This document shows, piece after piece, positions 62,933 through 64,000 of a stretch of DNA of 64,000 nt; within the stretch, counting starts at the first letter, position 1, and each line of letters starts with the position of its first letter. The position numbers were made by a program, and so were the translations under genes. Under the pieces are notes generated by a model, which saw only the letters and a list, made by a program, of their open reading frames with translations, did not search any database and was not told where the DNA came from. Origin of the DNA: Ulota crispa (lineage: Eukaryota > Streptophyta > Bryopsida > Orthotrichales > Orthotrichaceae); assembly GCA_963920765.1 (NCBI GenBank), contig OY987246.1, forward strand, positions 6,636,501 to 6,700,500, read 5' to 3'.

Positions 62933-63421
62933 GGATATCCACTGATAACCTAGCTCGTGATTACTCAATCCGGCGTGTACAATAATCAATGACCAAGTTC
63001 TAGAAAATCATTTTATAGCAATTTACTTTCCACTGAGCTTGATACCATTTTAGGGTTTGACTACACTTAGAAATCGTTGAAGGGTTTAGAGTGCCAGAAG
63101 CTGGACGCATATGTAAGTTCAATACTAAATCCATGTACAAATCCAAAAAGCAATTCAAAGTTTCCATGAAAATGCTCGAATGCTGCTGATTACAGTACTC
63201 AGGGTTGGGTTTGAATGGATACACGATTACACGGTGCTCTGAAAAGATTCTAAACCCTAAACTTGATCGAAGATTGAAACCCTATTTCGGTAAAACTTGT
63301 GAGAGACGAAGCGTAGGCGTTGATGTTTAACGACTCTCGTGCTCGCTCCGAAATTGCCACTACTCATTCACCGTGGAATTGCATTCTACAAAATTTTGGA
63401 ATTCACTCAAGAAGTTTTTGC

Positions 63422-63750
63422 CATGCGGTTTCACTGTACCCTTGTGAAGGAATTTCAAAGCGATTATATGCATGTTTGGGTTTGATCACTTGCTCTTAAA
63501 CCCTAAACCCTACCTCGACCAAATTCGTGTGAGTAAGGGCGAGGCTTTGCAAACTGAATCCATGGTAAGGATGCATCGGATTCTCGCCATGCAGTTTCAC
63601 TGTACCCTTGTGAAGAAATTTCAAAGCTATTATATGCATGTTTGGGTTTCGTCACTTGCTCTTAAACCCTAAACCGTATCTCGACCTAATTCGTATGAGT
63701 GAGGGCGAGGCCTTGCAATTCCAAGCCATGGTAAGGACGCTTCGGATGCA
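63422..63750. repeat. 166-bp direct tandem duplication with telomere-like motifs
   Basis: CATGCGGTTTCACTGTACCC begins one unit at 63422 and CATGCAGTTTCACTGTACCC the next at 63588. Both continue through TATATGCATGTTTGGGTTT, CTTGCTCTTAAACCCTAAAC, GAGTxAGGGCGAGG and CATGGTAAGGA. They differ by about 10 per cent. Each contains an AAACCCTAAACC box and CATGGTAAGG. Confidence 0.88.
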
Positions 63751-64000
63751 CTCCATAGATGTGAACGTTGTATTGCGAGAATGTGGGCGATAGCAGGGAA
63801 CTGGAGTCTTGAGAGCGCTCGCAGCTCGGGTCGCCACCGTAATGAAGGGTTTTAGGGTTTAGGGTTTAAAACCGTCTCCCTTCTTTTTGATTCAGTTGTT
63901 GGGTTCTCGCCTCGGTCTGTCCGACATTGCGTGTGTGAGAGTTCTCCGATCATGATGAAGCGTTTTTCTTTTCCGTTTTGAAGCTTTTTTTAGATGATTA
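63751..64000. promoter_or_regulatory. Possible promoter of a gene beyond the right edge
   Basis: AGGGTTTTAGGGTTTAGGGTTT at about 63846-63868 (reverse telo-boxes) and the higher GC content resemble the 5' regions of the RUG3-like gene. No convincing coding exon appears before the window ends. Confidence 0.3.

Overview
The window is nuclear DNA of a plant. It has spliced protein-coding genes with short GT-AG introns, plant-specific gene families, Arabidopsis-type telomere heptamers (TTTAGGG) inside introns and promoters, and very many small inverted-repeat transposons. No bacterial, organellar or viral gene was seen. A cytochrome b5 domain is joined to the fatty-acid 2-hydroxylase, an arrangement the Arabidopsis enzymes lack. 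This hints at a non-seed plant (moss, other bryophyte, lycophyte or fern) or a streptophyte relative, but I cannot fix the species.

Layout. The left end (1-2324, minus strand) holds the first four exons of a small, probably N-myristoylated coiled-coil protein that runs off the window. It is divergent, across about 540 bp, from a complete 15-exon RCC1-repeat gene (2863-9238, plus strand) that I identify as the mitochondrial splicing factor RUG3. A TTAA-flanked MITE begins 64 bp after its stop codon. After several more MITEs comes a complete 8-exon minus-strand gene (13691-20875) for a 389-residue fatty-acid/sphingolipid 2-hydroxylase with an N-terminal cytochrome b5 domain. From about 21 to 58.4 kb I find no gene: the stretch is a patchwork of non-autonomous DNA transposons, several nested, plus satellites. 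A GC-richer island at 58.4-58.7 kb precedes a metal-binding HMA-domain protein gene (coding exons 61645-62932, plus strand; first exon inferred). The right end (63.2-64 kb) carries telomere-like motifs and a 166-bp tandem duplication and may be the front of another gene.

The genes are not functionally linked: organelle RNA splicing, sphingolipid hydroxylation, probable membrane or lysosome-type trafficking, and metal binding. The most unusual content is the repeats. A large group of elements always starts TTAACCC and ends GGGTTAA, which is the target-site signature of piggyBac elements rather than of the usual plant MITE groups. A second large group begins TAAGGTAG with a TA target. Classical Stowaway, CACTA-like and PIF/Harbinger-like MITEs are also present. 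No transposase gene for any of them lies in the window.

All exon boundaries were worked out by hand from GT/AG sites and reading-frame continuity. Family names rest on remembered family motifs, not on a search.
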